Position numbers and translations under genes: made by a program. A stretch of 64,000 bases of DNA, from the NCBI RefSeq assembly GCF_932294415.1, contig NC_065539.1:52657501-52721500 (forward strand), given 5' to 3'. Shown one piece after another: positions 13,080 through 23,430 of the stretch. The notes below the pieces were generated by a model. It searched no databases. It was not told the DNA's origin and saw only the letters and a list, made by a program, of their open reading frames with translations. This DNA is from Quercus robur. Lineage: Eukaryota; Streptophyta; Magnoliopsida; Fagales; Fagaceae. Position 1 is the stretch's first letter, and each line of letters opens with the position of its first letter.

Positions 13080-14535
13080 TATATTGTTGGTGTGCTGTCG
13101 CAGGCAACCAAAAATAAAACTTATACGCCTAAAAATATATGTAGTAGTGTGAGTAAGGATTGTTCCCACGGAGAGTATCTAGCCTAGTTTTATGCTATGT
13201 GAATAAGGAGGGGGGGGGTTTGAGTATAATGAAAACAATTTTAAGAAAAACAATTAAGGAACAATTCAAATTAAAATATCGAAATCAATCAAGAGAACAA
13301 ACCTTGGTCCAAGTCAACATCCACCATTGGAATTTTACAACTGATCATCGATGCAAGTATATATCAATTCACACTTTCAATATTTATCGTTGGAACTATT
13401 TTCTTATCTCTCCTTAGTCGTAGTTAATTAAAAAACAAGCGATCTAATAAACCCTAACTACTAAACAACCTAAGACAACGCTAAATATTTAATCTAGTAG
13501 CAACCTTAAGAACTAAAAAGATCGATGAAGCTAAACAACACAAACACAAGCGGTTGCATTTAATTTAGTCGAGCATTCTTCCTAAGATCTAATAATTTCT
13601 AACGCAACAAATCATTAAATCTTGGTTGCTTCACAAGTTAGAGAGATCAAACAATTACGGATTTGATATCTAACCTAGCAGTAGATTGCAACGAATAATA
13701 AACTAGTAGACCTCCTAGTAATTAAACGAGACAATCATGAAAATAGGTACAGAAGAACATCCGATATTCAAAGCATAAATCAAATAATAAAAACAAATTA
13801 GATCTCACTGTTTTATTGATTCCAAGGCTTCAGTTTCCTTCGACCAAGTATAAAAGTTTAGCCACGCAAGGCCATGATGAAAACTCAAAGGAAAAAAAAT
13901 CAGAGAAGAGCAAAGAGAGAGGCGTGTGTGTCTAATTCTGATTTCTCCTCCCCCTTTTACACGTTAATTCCCCATTTCCCAAGCCTACAAAATCTCCTAA
14001 AAATATTCTCAATAATAATATCCAAATCTAACTAATTAAGGAAAAATATTAAAAATAAAACAAAGTCCTAATACAACTAGGAAAGTAGTGTTTTTCAACT
14101 GGATATTTCGTGCACTAGATCTGGAGGCTTCCAAAAATAAACCACATCAAATATGCGTATTAGAATTTCAGGCAAAGGAACATTCTAGAATGTCAGTAGT
14201 GCAGGTGCAGCAACTTCAAGCCCGATTTCGACCTTGATGCAGCCCGTATCTCTCAAAACTCAAAACATAAAAGTTGTAGAACTTTGTCTTGGTGTTCCAT
14301 GGCATCTTAAATCATCTCAATCAAAGTTTGGATGAGAGAGTCATGCCCAGATTACGAAGCAATGTCAAATTTGTCCAGAATCGCCCAATTAGCTACGTTT
14401 TGCACTTAATGCCTCCATTTGCATCCTAAATCAAAATATAAGAATAATGAGTACATTTAGGCACTGAATAAATATAAAAGACTAAATATTAAGGAAGAAA
14501 AATATGACAATTTGCATTTTCATCAATTGTTTTAT
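13080..14535. mobile_element. Fossil dispersed repeat, probably retroelement-derived
   Basis: This block differs in texture from its flanks: it has a less AT-biased, non-coding sequence beginning near a 'gtcgcaggcaacc' phrase and containing 'ggattgttcccacggagag', and it ends near 'gcattttcatcaa'. Blocks of this style are abundant in plant genomes and are often found within or beside LTR retrotransposons. No gag or pol coding was seen. It appears to separate relic 1 from the sequence that should flank it. Broken and old; family not assigned. Confidence 0.4.
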
Positions 14536-15092
14536 ATGCAAAATTATTACTAATTAACATGAATTACGTAGATTTTTTTATTTTTTTATTTATTTTTATA
14601 GAAAGTCTATAAACGCAAAAAATTTAACAAAATTTTCACACTTATTAATGTAGTAGACTGATAGTGGTAAGTAAAAGAGTAATGTTAGTGGTGGACCTAA
14701 GAGAAATTAGTAAAAGTTTGCCAACTTAACTATTGTGAAAAATGTTGTGAATTTTTTGGGTATTTTTTTTTTTTTGAAAGTGTTACATCAACAATATTTT
14801 GTTACTGGTTCTAATTTGAACCCATTACTAATTTTTTTTTTTTTTTTTGAAATCAATAATAGCCTGTAACAACTTGTTACTTAGGATTTGTTGTAAAAAT
14901 TTGTAAGGACCAGAAAATTTAGTAGCCTAAGCCCACTTAGATTAGTGGGTTGTGCAATTCAACCTTGGCCCAAATCAATAAAATTTGTAAGAGAAGGGAA
15001 CGAACAATAATAGGGGGCCTTGCCCGAGGACAAGTGTAGGGAAATATAAGGTTTGTATTAAGAAACAAATGAGCATCAAGCTCTCACAAGTT

Positions 15093-15435
15093 CTCCCACT
15101 TAGAATACTACAGAGTACCTTAATTCATTTATTCCCTTCCTCGGGCGGCTTTCTTCTGTCCACTGACTTCCACTCTCTTCAGACTCCAGTTGTCTACCAT
15201 TTAATGCGGATGCAACAGGCTACACCAGACCAGAAGCTTCCCTACTATCCACTGACTTCCACTCTCTTCAGACTCCAACTCCTACTTCGAATACTACAGA
15301 GTACCTTAATTCATTTCTTCCCTTCCTCAGGCGGCTTTCTTCTGTCTTCCACTCTCTTCAGACTCCAGCTCCCACTTAGAATACTACAGAGTACCTTAAT
15401 TCATTTCTTCCCTTCCTCGGGCGGTTTTCTTCCTT
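15093..15435. repeat. Tandem repeat, about 90-bp unit, three to four copies
   Basis: The phrase 'tactacagagtaccttaatt' recurs at about 15,107, 15,292 and 15,382, each followed by 'cccttcctc(g/a)ggcgg' and by 'cttccactctcttcagactc'. The second and third units are 90 bp apart; the first interval (186 bp) includes an extra partial unit. The open frame through it (PSSGGFL repeated) is a by-product. Confidence 0.85.
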
Positions 15436-15580
15436 GGGCCTATGCTGCAACCAATGTTGTGACCCTTCAACTTCATTCTCGGTCCTTTTTGTGGGAGGAA
15501 CAAATCTTTCCTCAATTAGATATTGTTCGCTTTGGGATGGGCAAGGTCGACCCTTGCTCCCACCCGCACGGATTTGCTCA

Positions 15581-15623
15581 ATCCCACATCGGGGTGAAAA
15601 ACCTCCTACCCTTGCCATATAAG
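15581..15623 (+). promoter_or_regulatory. snRNA-like promoter pair: USE plus TATA, plus strand
   Basis: ATCCCACATCG (15,581-15,591) matches the upstream sequence element RTCCCACATCG of plant snRNA genes, and TATAAG starts at 15,618, 26 bp downstream. In plants a USE-TATA gap of roughly 23-26 bp is the Pol III (U6/U3) arrangement and about 34 bp the Pol II one. No known snRNA sequence follows, so this is a promoter-like motif only. Confidence 0.5.
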
Positions 15624-15701
15624 TACTTGGCCTAAGGAAGGATGTACCCTTGCCTTATAAACACATGTGTTGTAGTGATACACTCTTACCTTCAGCTAAA
15701 G

Positions 15702-15744
15702 CTTATAAGGCATGAGTAGGGCACATCTTTCTTCGATGTGGGAG
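15702..15744 (-). promoter_or_regulatory. snRNA-like promoter pair: USE plus TATA, minus strand
   Basis: On the minus strand CTCCCACATCG (15,744-15,734) is followed after 26 bp by TATAAG (15,707-15,702). It faces the plus-strand pair at 15,581 and the sequences after both TATA boxes are alike, so the two are arms of one inverted repeat. No snRNA follows. Confidence 0.45.
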
Positions 15745-16049
15745 CAAGTCTCAAAAACTGCTCATGTCGCTTAAAGGAACAAAGCCATGCGGGTCCTTTG
15801 GCCCCAGAGTGAACAAACTGCTTGCGGGTTGGAAAAATCTCCTCCCACAAAATTGTATAAAAAAACATTTCTCTATCTTTTTTTTTTTCTTGTTTTTTCA
15901 TTTGATAAAAAAATTATTTTATTTATTGGCAAATATTTGGGCTTAATTAAATTAAAATTTGTGCCTTTTTTTTTTCTTTTCTATTTAGAGCCTTAGGCGA
16001 CCGCATCAATTACTTATAGTGTAGAGCCAGCAATACTTTTTCTCCTTTT

Positions 16050-16790
16050 TTTTATTTTTCTTTATTATGATATTCTTCTTCTTGTCGTTGGGGTTCTGTG
16101 TGCTCCAAAAAAAAAATATTATTGTCTTTTAATGTCCATTGAATTTAAAACTTAATGTTTAACATAACAATTTATTTAAACATAACCATGTTCTAATTAT
16201 AGTTTAGCAGAAAATTAAAAACATGTGTTATTTATATATGAAAGTAAATAGATTTATGTTCAGATCATTTGAACACATATTCTTTTCAACTATACTATGC
16301 ACTTAACACTAATAGTACTAGAAACTTTAACGCTTGAATTGAAGTTCATGAGATGATGGAATTGAAGTGAGACATGGAGGTCTTGCACTTCGGCAGCTAG
16401 GAGTTGCAGTCACACACTGCAAACTTGAGCCTTTGGTTGCCAATTTCATGAAGGTTTTGTGCAATCAGGAGATATACAAGTATGCTATGATGGAGATCGG
16501 ACATGACCCCCCAGACCTACCAACAGGGATGGTCACTGATTTTCATTTGAAACGATGTATAAAACCCCGCTCTGGATCTTCTTCTATAAGTCTTTCTTCT
16601 ACTCTATAAAACGATTGACAAAGTAATATAAAACATCATATAAATGAAAGTTTTCAAAGAAAAGGTTGATGGAAAAAACTACAAATAGTTGTAAATTGAC
16701 TAATATTATTTGTCTAGATGGTTATTCCAGCTCCTAAGGAGGTTTATATGGCTCTTGGATTTTATATCCTTTTTTTATTTCAACCAGGGA
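16050..16790. repeat. ~400-bp duplicated segment, copy B, with a 250-bp insertion
   Basis: The segment begins with 'tttattatgatattcttctt' (also at about 18,449) and continues with the shared phrases 'ttaatgtttaacataaca', 'tgaacacatattctttt', 'actatactatgcacttaaca', 'agtactagaaactttaacgc', 'tattccagctcctaaggagg' and 'gataacccca'. It is closest to copy C. About 16,355-16,605 has no counterpart in the other copies and seems inserted. Confidence 0.75.
16367..16609 (+). other. Unrecognised 80-codon open frame inside the insertion in copy B
   Basis: The frame reads MRHGGLALRQLGVAV... and later MMEIGHDPPDLPTGMV. Its composition (few low-complexity runs, balanced residues) is more protein-like than most frames nearby and it coincides with the sequence that is unique to this copy, so it may be a captured or degraded gene fragment. 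I do not recognise the family, and there are no splice sites or neighbours to support an active gene. Confidence 0.25.
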
Positions 16791-17888
16791 GATAACCCCA
16801 TAGATCATAAAACACCGACCGTAGATTTTTATACTATAGAGTTACACATTTTTTATACTGTAGATTTCTAAGAGATTTAATGATTAAAAAAAATATCATT
16901 AAATGTTATAACTTGACACATTTTTCTCTCTCCTTATTTAATGTTTTTCACTTGATTGAAGGGCACATGCCATTTTCAACAACTTACTTTTCAAATGATT
17001 CATCCTAAAAGAAAAATTAAATAGATATTTAATGATGAAATTAAATTATTTGAAATAAAACTTATACAATTATGTATATGATTGAAGTATTAAACACAAA
17101 AGTAATCGGCTGCTTTTTAAAAGTTTTTGCATTGCAAATGTAACAATAGTGAAAAATTATTATCTCTGCTCATGCTTTGTTCCTCCATATAAAGTAAATT
17201 GTTATGGTAATGGTGATGAAAGTGCCACCTAATAGGGTTATTTAATTAATTAATTAAGAGTAGTTTTATTTTGTTGAGCAAAAAAAAAAAGTATTATTCT
17301 AATTTATATGAAAAAATTTTGTCGGCTAAGGAATCTGAGAGTGGGCTTATCTTGTCCTTTGTGTATTTTTTAGTTTATTTGGTCTCTTAAATTAAAGTAT
17401 GCAATGATTTGCCATGTATGTATAGTATTCTTTTAAATAAAATTGATATTTTGAAAGCAATAATAAATAAGGAGAGAGAGAATGTTAGTATTAATTAGGT
17501 AATACTATTAATAAGGTAAAAAGTAATAAAATTTAATGATGTTTTTTCAACCGTTAGATCTCCTAGAAATCTATGGTGTAAATAAGGTGTAACTTGAACC
17601 TATCTCATATACACACACACATGCACACACTAGCTTGTAACAAGTACTAACGCACAAAAATATTAAATAATAATTATAAAAAAAAAATCAAGAGTTTTGC
17701 CAATATTTTGCCAATGGAAGGTATGACTAAACAATCTCAAGAGAAATAGAAAAAAATGATTTTACAAAGAGGGGATTTTACAACCATATAGGTAACGTGG
17801 TGTTTACGAATCAACAGGTAAGAAAATGTTTCTATAACTCGTTTCATTTTAAGATATTTTTTCATATTTACAAGATATTCATCATTGG
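16791..17888. other. AT-rich DNA, no gene recognised
   Basis: Possible decayed MITE at about 16,820-17,580: 'agatttctaagagatttaa' near 16,860 and an inverted form 'gttagatctcctagaaatct' near 17,552, with 'tgtagatttttatactatag' and 'gtgtaaataaggtgtaact' flanking. The match is weak. A short (AC)n run is at about 17,610-17,630. Confidence 0.35.
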
Positions 17889-17889
17889 T

Positions 17890-18404
17890 CAAACCAAGAT
17901 CTCCACACAATGCTTTTCAGTGACCTTTTTCTCATAACCACCCAATTCCTATCCCATAGTCAGATTTTCAGGCAAGTCCTTCGCAATTCTCATAGGACAA
18001 AACTTAGGTATAGTACCTTATTAGGTGCTGTTCTTTAGGTTCCCCTCTTAGCATATAGCAATGTGGCTACTTAACTAAAAAATACACTTCCTTTTCATGA
18101 GAAAAAATCCACATGGCAGAATCTTAAAAGGGGAACATAAGGAACAGCACCTAAGTATTGTACCTAAGTCTTGCTCATTCTCACCCACAACTCTCTCAAG
18201 CAATGGCCTCAAATTTGACTTCTCTACATGACCTAGTTGTTGTTTTTCCTCAAAAACCATGTTTTCAATATTGATTTCGGTTTTGGCGTTAGTATTAGAA
18301 GCTAGGTGCCATGTGGAGTGGCAATTCTTTTGGAGTGAGAGTTTGAATTCACATTGTAGGTCTGGGGTTGAAGATGAAGTGTGAGACTCAAAGAATCTTA
18401 TCAT
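17890..18404 (-). pseudogene. N-terminal gene relic 2 (PPR-like), split by a MITE
   Basis: The frame starts at an ATG at 18,404 with MIRFFESHTSSS, matching relic 1 (MIRFFKSRTSSK), and continues to LLERVVGEN, where the MITE 17,995-18,176 intervenes. Beyond it the match resumes as RIAKDLPENLTMG, then a stop, then ELGGYEKKVTEKHCVEIL, which parallels RIARDSLENLTLGKVLSGYEKRVCAKWCVEVL in relic 1. The coding body downstream is missing. A duplicated, dead 5' gene end; PPR assignment tentative as for relic 1. Confidence 0.5.
17986..18185. mobile_element. Mutator-type MITE, copy 2
   Basis: The element is about 17,995-18,176, in the orientation opposite to the 9.3-kb copy. Its arms share cttaggta.agtacc and aggtgctgttc.tta with the arms of copy 1, and the middle shares 'ttttcatg', 'atccacatgg' and 'caatgtgg.tacttaa'. 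The flanks repeat attctca (17,986-17,992 and 18,177-18,183), the recognisable part of an expected 9-bp duplication. Relic 1 (about 12,735-12,745) is a natural empty site: there 'caattctcaaaatctcaccc' runs through with no insert. Confidence 0.85.
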
Positions 18405-18489
18405 TGAGTCTTCTTCCTCGTCATCATCACCATCTTCTTCTTCTTCTTTATTATGATATTCTTCTTCTTGTCGTCGGGGTTTTGTGTGC

Positions 18490-18562
18490 TCTAAAAAAAT
18501 TTGATATTATTTGTAAATCTTCCATTGAATTTTAAAACATAATGTTTAACATAACAATATAG
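18490..18562. repeat. Duplicated segment, copy C, left part
   Basis: This is the left edge of copy C ('ttttaaaacataatgtttaa'), cut off by the retroposon at 18,563. The segment resumes at 19,685 with the same 16 bp. Confidence 0.75.
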
Positions 18563-19700
18563 TTTTTTTTTTTTTTTTTTTTTGATGTAGTATAGCTTAC
18601 GACGCTGTCCTGGGATGTATAAAAAATAAGAAGTTCTGGTGCCACAAACTAGTGCACAATTTTGCCCACAACTCACTCATGTGGCGAGTTGTGGGCAAAG
18701 TTGTGCACTAGTTTGTGGCACTAGAATTTTTCATAAAAAATCTATATGAAAAGTGCCATTCCATTACTGAACAAGACAAATAGAATCAGCAGAGAAAACA
18801 CATCCTCAATTAATACCTACAATAAAAGAAATAATCAAAACAAGAAATTGAGTAAATAAACAAAAAATAAAAAACTAAAATGACTTTTAAACCTGTTTAT
18901 GTTTGTTGACAGCAAAGACTGGAATTTCTATTGCTCCGGGTAAAGTCAATATGAGTGCAGTTGCTCAAGCCTGTTTCCACGAAAGCAATCCGAACTTTTT
19001 GAATATTAGGAGAGAAGAAAGTAGCCGGATGCTATATACTACAATAATTAAAATAGCACTTAAAATTGTTTTTTTTTTCTTTTAAGTCGATACAAAATAT
19101 ATTTATATTGAAACTTAATATAGATATATATAGAAAAAGGAAAATTTTAATAAAATCGTCAATTTGATTGATAACCATAGATATACTCGATATCCTAGGA
19201 ATAGCAATTCCTGGGATTAAAGTAATACTAACACTATTATCAGTCAAAATGTCGCTCATCAAAGAGTTACAAACACCAACTGACACGATGACCAATATAA
19301 TCATTACAGATCTATTTGAAAAAGAAGACGAGTAGTAGAAACAAAAACAATTAGGGGCCTAAAAAATAAAAAGACAAAAATGACAAACACTAAAAAACAT
19401 AGAAGAGGATTGGGAGAGAGCGTCGAAGACGCATGACTATGTTTATCGTAAAAAAAAATTACCTAACACAGTAAAGATATCAACAGTGACTTCACTAATC
19501 ATAGAAGCAGATAGAATATCTAAAGAGATAATATCGGAAGAAAGCTTAAGGTCTTCTAGGTTTTGGTAAGTTGTGGGATATGAGGGAGAAGAAAGGGCAA
19601 ACAATAATAGTGAAAAACCCTTATGCCCCTCCTTTTCAATTTCCCTAATGTATTCAAAAGTTTTTTCCACCACTATTCCCATAATAACATAACAATATAG
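18547..19700 (-). mobile_element. Poly(A) retroposon with 16-bp target duplication
   Basis: The insert 18,563-19,684 (1122 bp) starts with about 21 T, i.e. a poly(A) tail on the minus strand, and is flanked by the identical 16-mer taacataacaatatag (18,547-18,562 and 19,685-19,700). Those are the hallmarks of LINE-machinery insertion. It splits copy C of the ~400-bp segment. It contains no recognisable reverse transcriptase; the 79-codon frame at 19,443-19,682 (MGIVVEKTFEYIREIEKEG...) near its 5' end is unrecognised. It may be a retrocopied transcript or a SINE/truncated LINE of unknown family. Confidence 0.8.
18633..18727. repeat. Near-perfect hairpin, 42-bp arms
   Basis: Arms 18,633-18,674 and 18,686-18,727 are inverted copies with three mismatches by eye (core tgccacaaactagtgcaca), separated by an 11-nt loop. 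It lies about 50 bp from the poly(A) end inside the retroposon, so in the minus-strand transcript it would form a strong 3' stem. Confidence 0.9.
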
Positions 19701-20090
19701 TTAAACATAACAATGTGTTATTTATATATGAAAATAATTAATGGCTTATGTTCAATTCATTTGAACACATATTCTTTTCTACTATACTATGCACTTAACA
19801 CTATAATTACTAGAAACTTTAACGCTTGAATTAAAGTTCTCGCAATGATTTTTATTTTAGAGAAGATCATGTAAATGAAGATTTTCAAAGAAAAAGTTTA
19901 TGGAAAAAAATACGAATAAGTGTAAATTGACTATGCTAATAAGATGGATTATATTCTTCCAATTTTATAATTTGTTTGGATGCTTATTCCAGCTCTTAAG
20001 GAGGTTCATATAGCTTTTCTTGGATTTTACATCCTATTTTATTTTCCAACCATGGGAATAACCCCATTGATTATAAAACACTTAGATGTA
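19685..20090. repeat. Duplicated segment, copy C, right part
   Basis: Continuation of copy C after the retroposon: 'tgaacacatattctttt', 'actatgcacttaaca', 'tactagaaactttaacgctt', 'gcttattccagctcttaagg', 'accatgggaataacccca'. It closely parallels copy B through the last phrase. Confidence 0.75.
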
Positions 20091-21507
20091 CCCAATCAAA
20101 TTTAAAACGTTAGTTGCAATGGTTTGTGATTGTGAGTTTATATATATATGGTAAGATTTATGGCAGCAAGAGTGCAAGACAGATTTGTGTCTTTGTGATG
20201 TGTACACAAGATGGTGCCACATGGCACAATTTAGACCATTAAGTGGTTGTAGTGGAATTTAATAAATTTTTACCTGTATATATGAGAATTTCTTTTAATA
20301 TTATTATTTTTTTGAGAAAAAACAAACATAAAAATGAAATAGGATTCTAATACAAAGGTACAGAAACCCCCTTCTCTTTCATCCTCACATTCCCAGTCTT
20401 ATTATTTTCTCTTCAATATGTAATTGACTCATCTACGCATTTTGGTTGAAGAATCCAATATATGAAATGAAACACGTACAAGCACATTTCCATAATTTCT
20501 CTTCCAATATCAAAGGAAGGTTGAACACTTGAACTTATAGCACAAAATTTCAAAATCTTCCAATCTCCAATCCATTGATCATAAAGTACACATGTTTTCA
20601 AGTTTTCAACCCACGAAACACTTGTCTTTTCTTCCTATTATCTGCCAAGAAGGTTATTAAGAAATTTCACTTCCCTACCATGCATACTTCCTAATTTAAT
20701 AAATTAAGGAAAAGAAAAATTAATGTGACATCGTTAGTCTTAAAATACTTACTTATAGATTTTTTTCATAAATGCAATAAAACCTCGAATTTATGACATC
20801 TACTCTATGATAACTGCTCTAATAGCTAGTATACAATAATTGATCTTAAAATTCTTATGGTTATGTGTATATTAGAATCCTATAATAATCAGTTACATAT
20901 CAATCAGATCAATTAGTAATTTTCTCAGATCAATGGCTTTTCTTACTTTTCTTTCTCTAAGTTTTTCTATTTTCTCTAACTCTCCATTCTTTGTTTCGTT
21001 CATAGTCCAATTGCTTAGCTTTGCTTTTAGACAGTAATTGGTATTTGATATAGGTGGGAATTGAACTCAAATATCTTATTTGATAACAATAAATTTTACT
21101 AGGTGAGTTAACTAGAACTCACTGAATTTTTACTCATTGAAATTAATTCTTAATATCCAGTCTTTTAATCCCCATTTTTTTTAAAGTACAACTGTACATT
21201 TTACTGAATTTTTCACTCAATTAAAATAAACCTATAAGGGTTATATCAAACAAACCTAAATATTTTTAATTGGACTGTGGTTTTCTTAAATAGATATAAA
21301 TTAGGTAAACCATTATTAAAAAAAGAACAAGAGAAAGGTTTTATCATATAAAGTGGTGAAGACTTGTAGGTTGTAACTTGTAAGAGACCAAGACCACAAA
21401 AAAAAAATATCAAACAAGTTTTGCTCATCTCGTCCCATCTTTCTACTCTGCCCTAAATGTGTTAGTATATATACTATTTAATTATATTTGCATTAATCTT
21501 TTTTATA

Positions 21508-21552
<45 letters not shown>

Positions 21553-22955
21553 TAAATGTGTGTGTAATGGATCTCTTACTTTTATTTTGGACAAGTTATG
21601 ATCGGTGAAAACATAGATTCACTGTTATTCTTGTATTTTTATTTACTAATCACAGCCACAGGTTAGCATCTCAGCAAATTATAAAATAAAATCCATAGTA
21701 GATTTACTCATTTCATTTGCTTAATATACGTTAGAATGATGGTAGAATTCCTCTACCTATATTTAAAAAAGAAAAAGAGATCATCACTAGCGCTGAATAT
21801 ATAGCATTTGGCACCGGTATCACGCGAAAAACCTTTTCACCCAAATCAAATGACAAAACTAATGGACTTAAGGCATTGCAAAATGGAGAGGTTGAGGTTG
21901 TAAAATTTTCACAAAATTAAACTCTTTAGAACATGCTAGTTGAGGTTGTAAAATCCATGACTTTCGCCTATTTTAGACAGAAATATAATTCATTCATATT
22001 TAGAAAGAGTGTGCTATCAAATTTTGATGATTTTTCAGGCCATATATTTTTAACTATAAATAATATTAATTTAAGGGGGTATTTATGTGTTATAAATAAT
22101 GTCATCAATTTGCTATATTTGAAAGTAGAGCATGTAAAAATCTCTGTGGTAGACGCGTAGAGATTATGGTAGGAATAATAGGTTTTATTTTCATATGATC
22201 ATTATATAACCAGTTGCTAGGTCTTGAGTCTTGATCCAATTCGAATATATATGTTAAAAATAGTGGTTAAAATTTTTCATTCACACTTTTTTATTATTTA
22301 AGTTTTTGAATAAAGTATAAGTTTGTTTATCCTCTAATATCTTTGTAGGTGATTTTGAATTTAAACCATTCCCTATCAAATTATGTTATTTTTTTTTTGA
22401 ATAGTGGGCTTAGAAGCCTTAGATCTATCATGTGCAAAATGGCCATTGAACCTAAGTTTATTCTATTGTACACAAAAATAAATTTTTTTAAATTATAATA
22501 TAGATAAACCCTAATTGGGATTTGGGGATAGATAATATACCTAACCTCGACACTAATTATTAGACGAGTTGGGACATAGGTTTATAGGATCCTAAGTAAG
22601 GACGAGCATATAAACCTTTTTCGTTTCCCAACGAAAGATAGGCAAATGTTAATAACTTAATATAAATCTTTATTTGCATAGCAATACATATAATAAAAAA
22701 AAGTGGGACATCAAATTTCAGTAGAAAGCAATATATGTTACAGTTGTTGTCTTTGTTATTTGGTTGTCATGCGAGAATATTTTTATCTATCACTCCTTTT
22801 TGTAATTACAATGATCAAAATGACTCATAAGGTGACTTCAATTGTATTCCAAAATCTTTTTGAATGCGACTATAGGTAAGAACTAAGCCTAAAAGAAGAG
22901 CATTGTAGATATCCAAGAGATGGTGACAACAACTTACAATTTTATAATTGTTTAA
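20091..22955. other. Intergenic DNA; right part duplicated at 24.3 kb
   Basis: No gene recognised. About 21,170-21,470 is matched by 24,340-24,670 ('gatataaattaggtaa', 'gaaaggtttt', 'aagacttgta', 'ttttgctcatc', 'ctctac.ctgc.ctaaat'), each lying downstream of a copy of the ~400-bp segment (C and D), so the two are parts of one old duplication unit. A (CT)n run spans 21,511-21,548. Confidence 0.55.
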
Positions 22956-22959
22956 CCTC

Positions 22960-23430
22960 TATTAAATTTAAAACATACTTTTCAACATAAAAGTATATTT
23001 AAACGTAATTATGTGTTACTGATATGAGGAAGTAATTCCTTCTCAATTAAAAAAATGGAAGTAATTAATGACTATTATGTTTAGTGAATTTGAACACATT
23101 CTTTTGAATTATACTATGCACTTAACACTAGAAATAATAGAAACTTTTATGCACGAACCATAGTTCACGCAATGATTTTTCTTTTAGAAATAATCATGTA
23201 AATGAAAATTTTCAAAGAAAAAATTGAGGAAAAAAATACGAATAAGTATATATTGACTACTGTTATATTTTTGAAAATGAAAATTATGTAGGCAACAATA
23301 TTAACTATGTTAAGACGATGAATCATCTTCCAAGTTTATAATTTGTCTTGATGCTTATTCCAACCTTTAAGGAGGGTCCATATAGCTCTTCGTTAATTGT
23401 GTCTTTCAAAATCCCCAAGATTGGATGGTA
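22960..23430. repeat. ~400-bp duplicated segment, copy D
   Basis: Shares with copy A the longest match: 'gaaccatag', 'gcaatgatttttcttttaga', 'catgtaaatgaaaattttca', 'attatgtaggcaacaata', 'actatgttaagac', 'gatgcttattccaacc', 'aaaatccccaagattggatg'. A weaker fragment of the family ('cataatgtttaacataaaca') lies at about 24,075-24,140. Confidence 0.75.

Larger units (their letters stand above)
14850..15990. mobile_element. Fossil repeat block with tandem repeats and inverted promoter-like arms
   Basis: A GC-richer island in AT-rich DNA. It holds a tandem repeat (15,093-15,435) and a pair of inverted arms centred near 15,665. It may be an LTR fragment of an old retroelement, since no coding region for reverse transcriptase or integrase is present, but neither ends nor family could be fixed. 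Confidence 0.35.

Noticed and set aside
15069-15635. 188-codon open frame on the plus strand
   Set aside because: It runs through the ~90-bp tandem repeat (LRILQSTLIH and PSSGGFL repeated) and has no family resemblance.
15581-15744. A true U-snRNA gene
   Set aside because: The promoter motifs are present but none of the U1-U6 or U3 sequences follows either TATA box.
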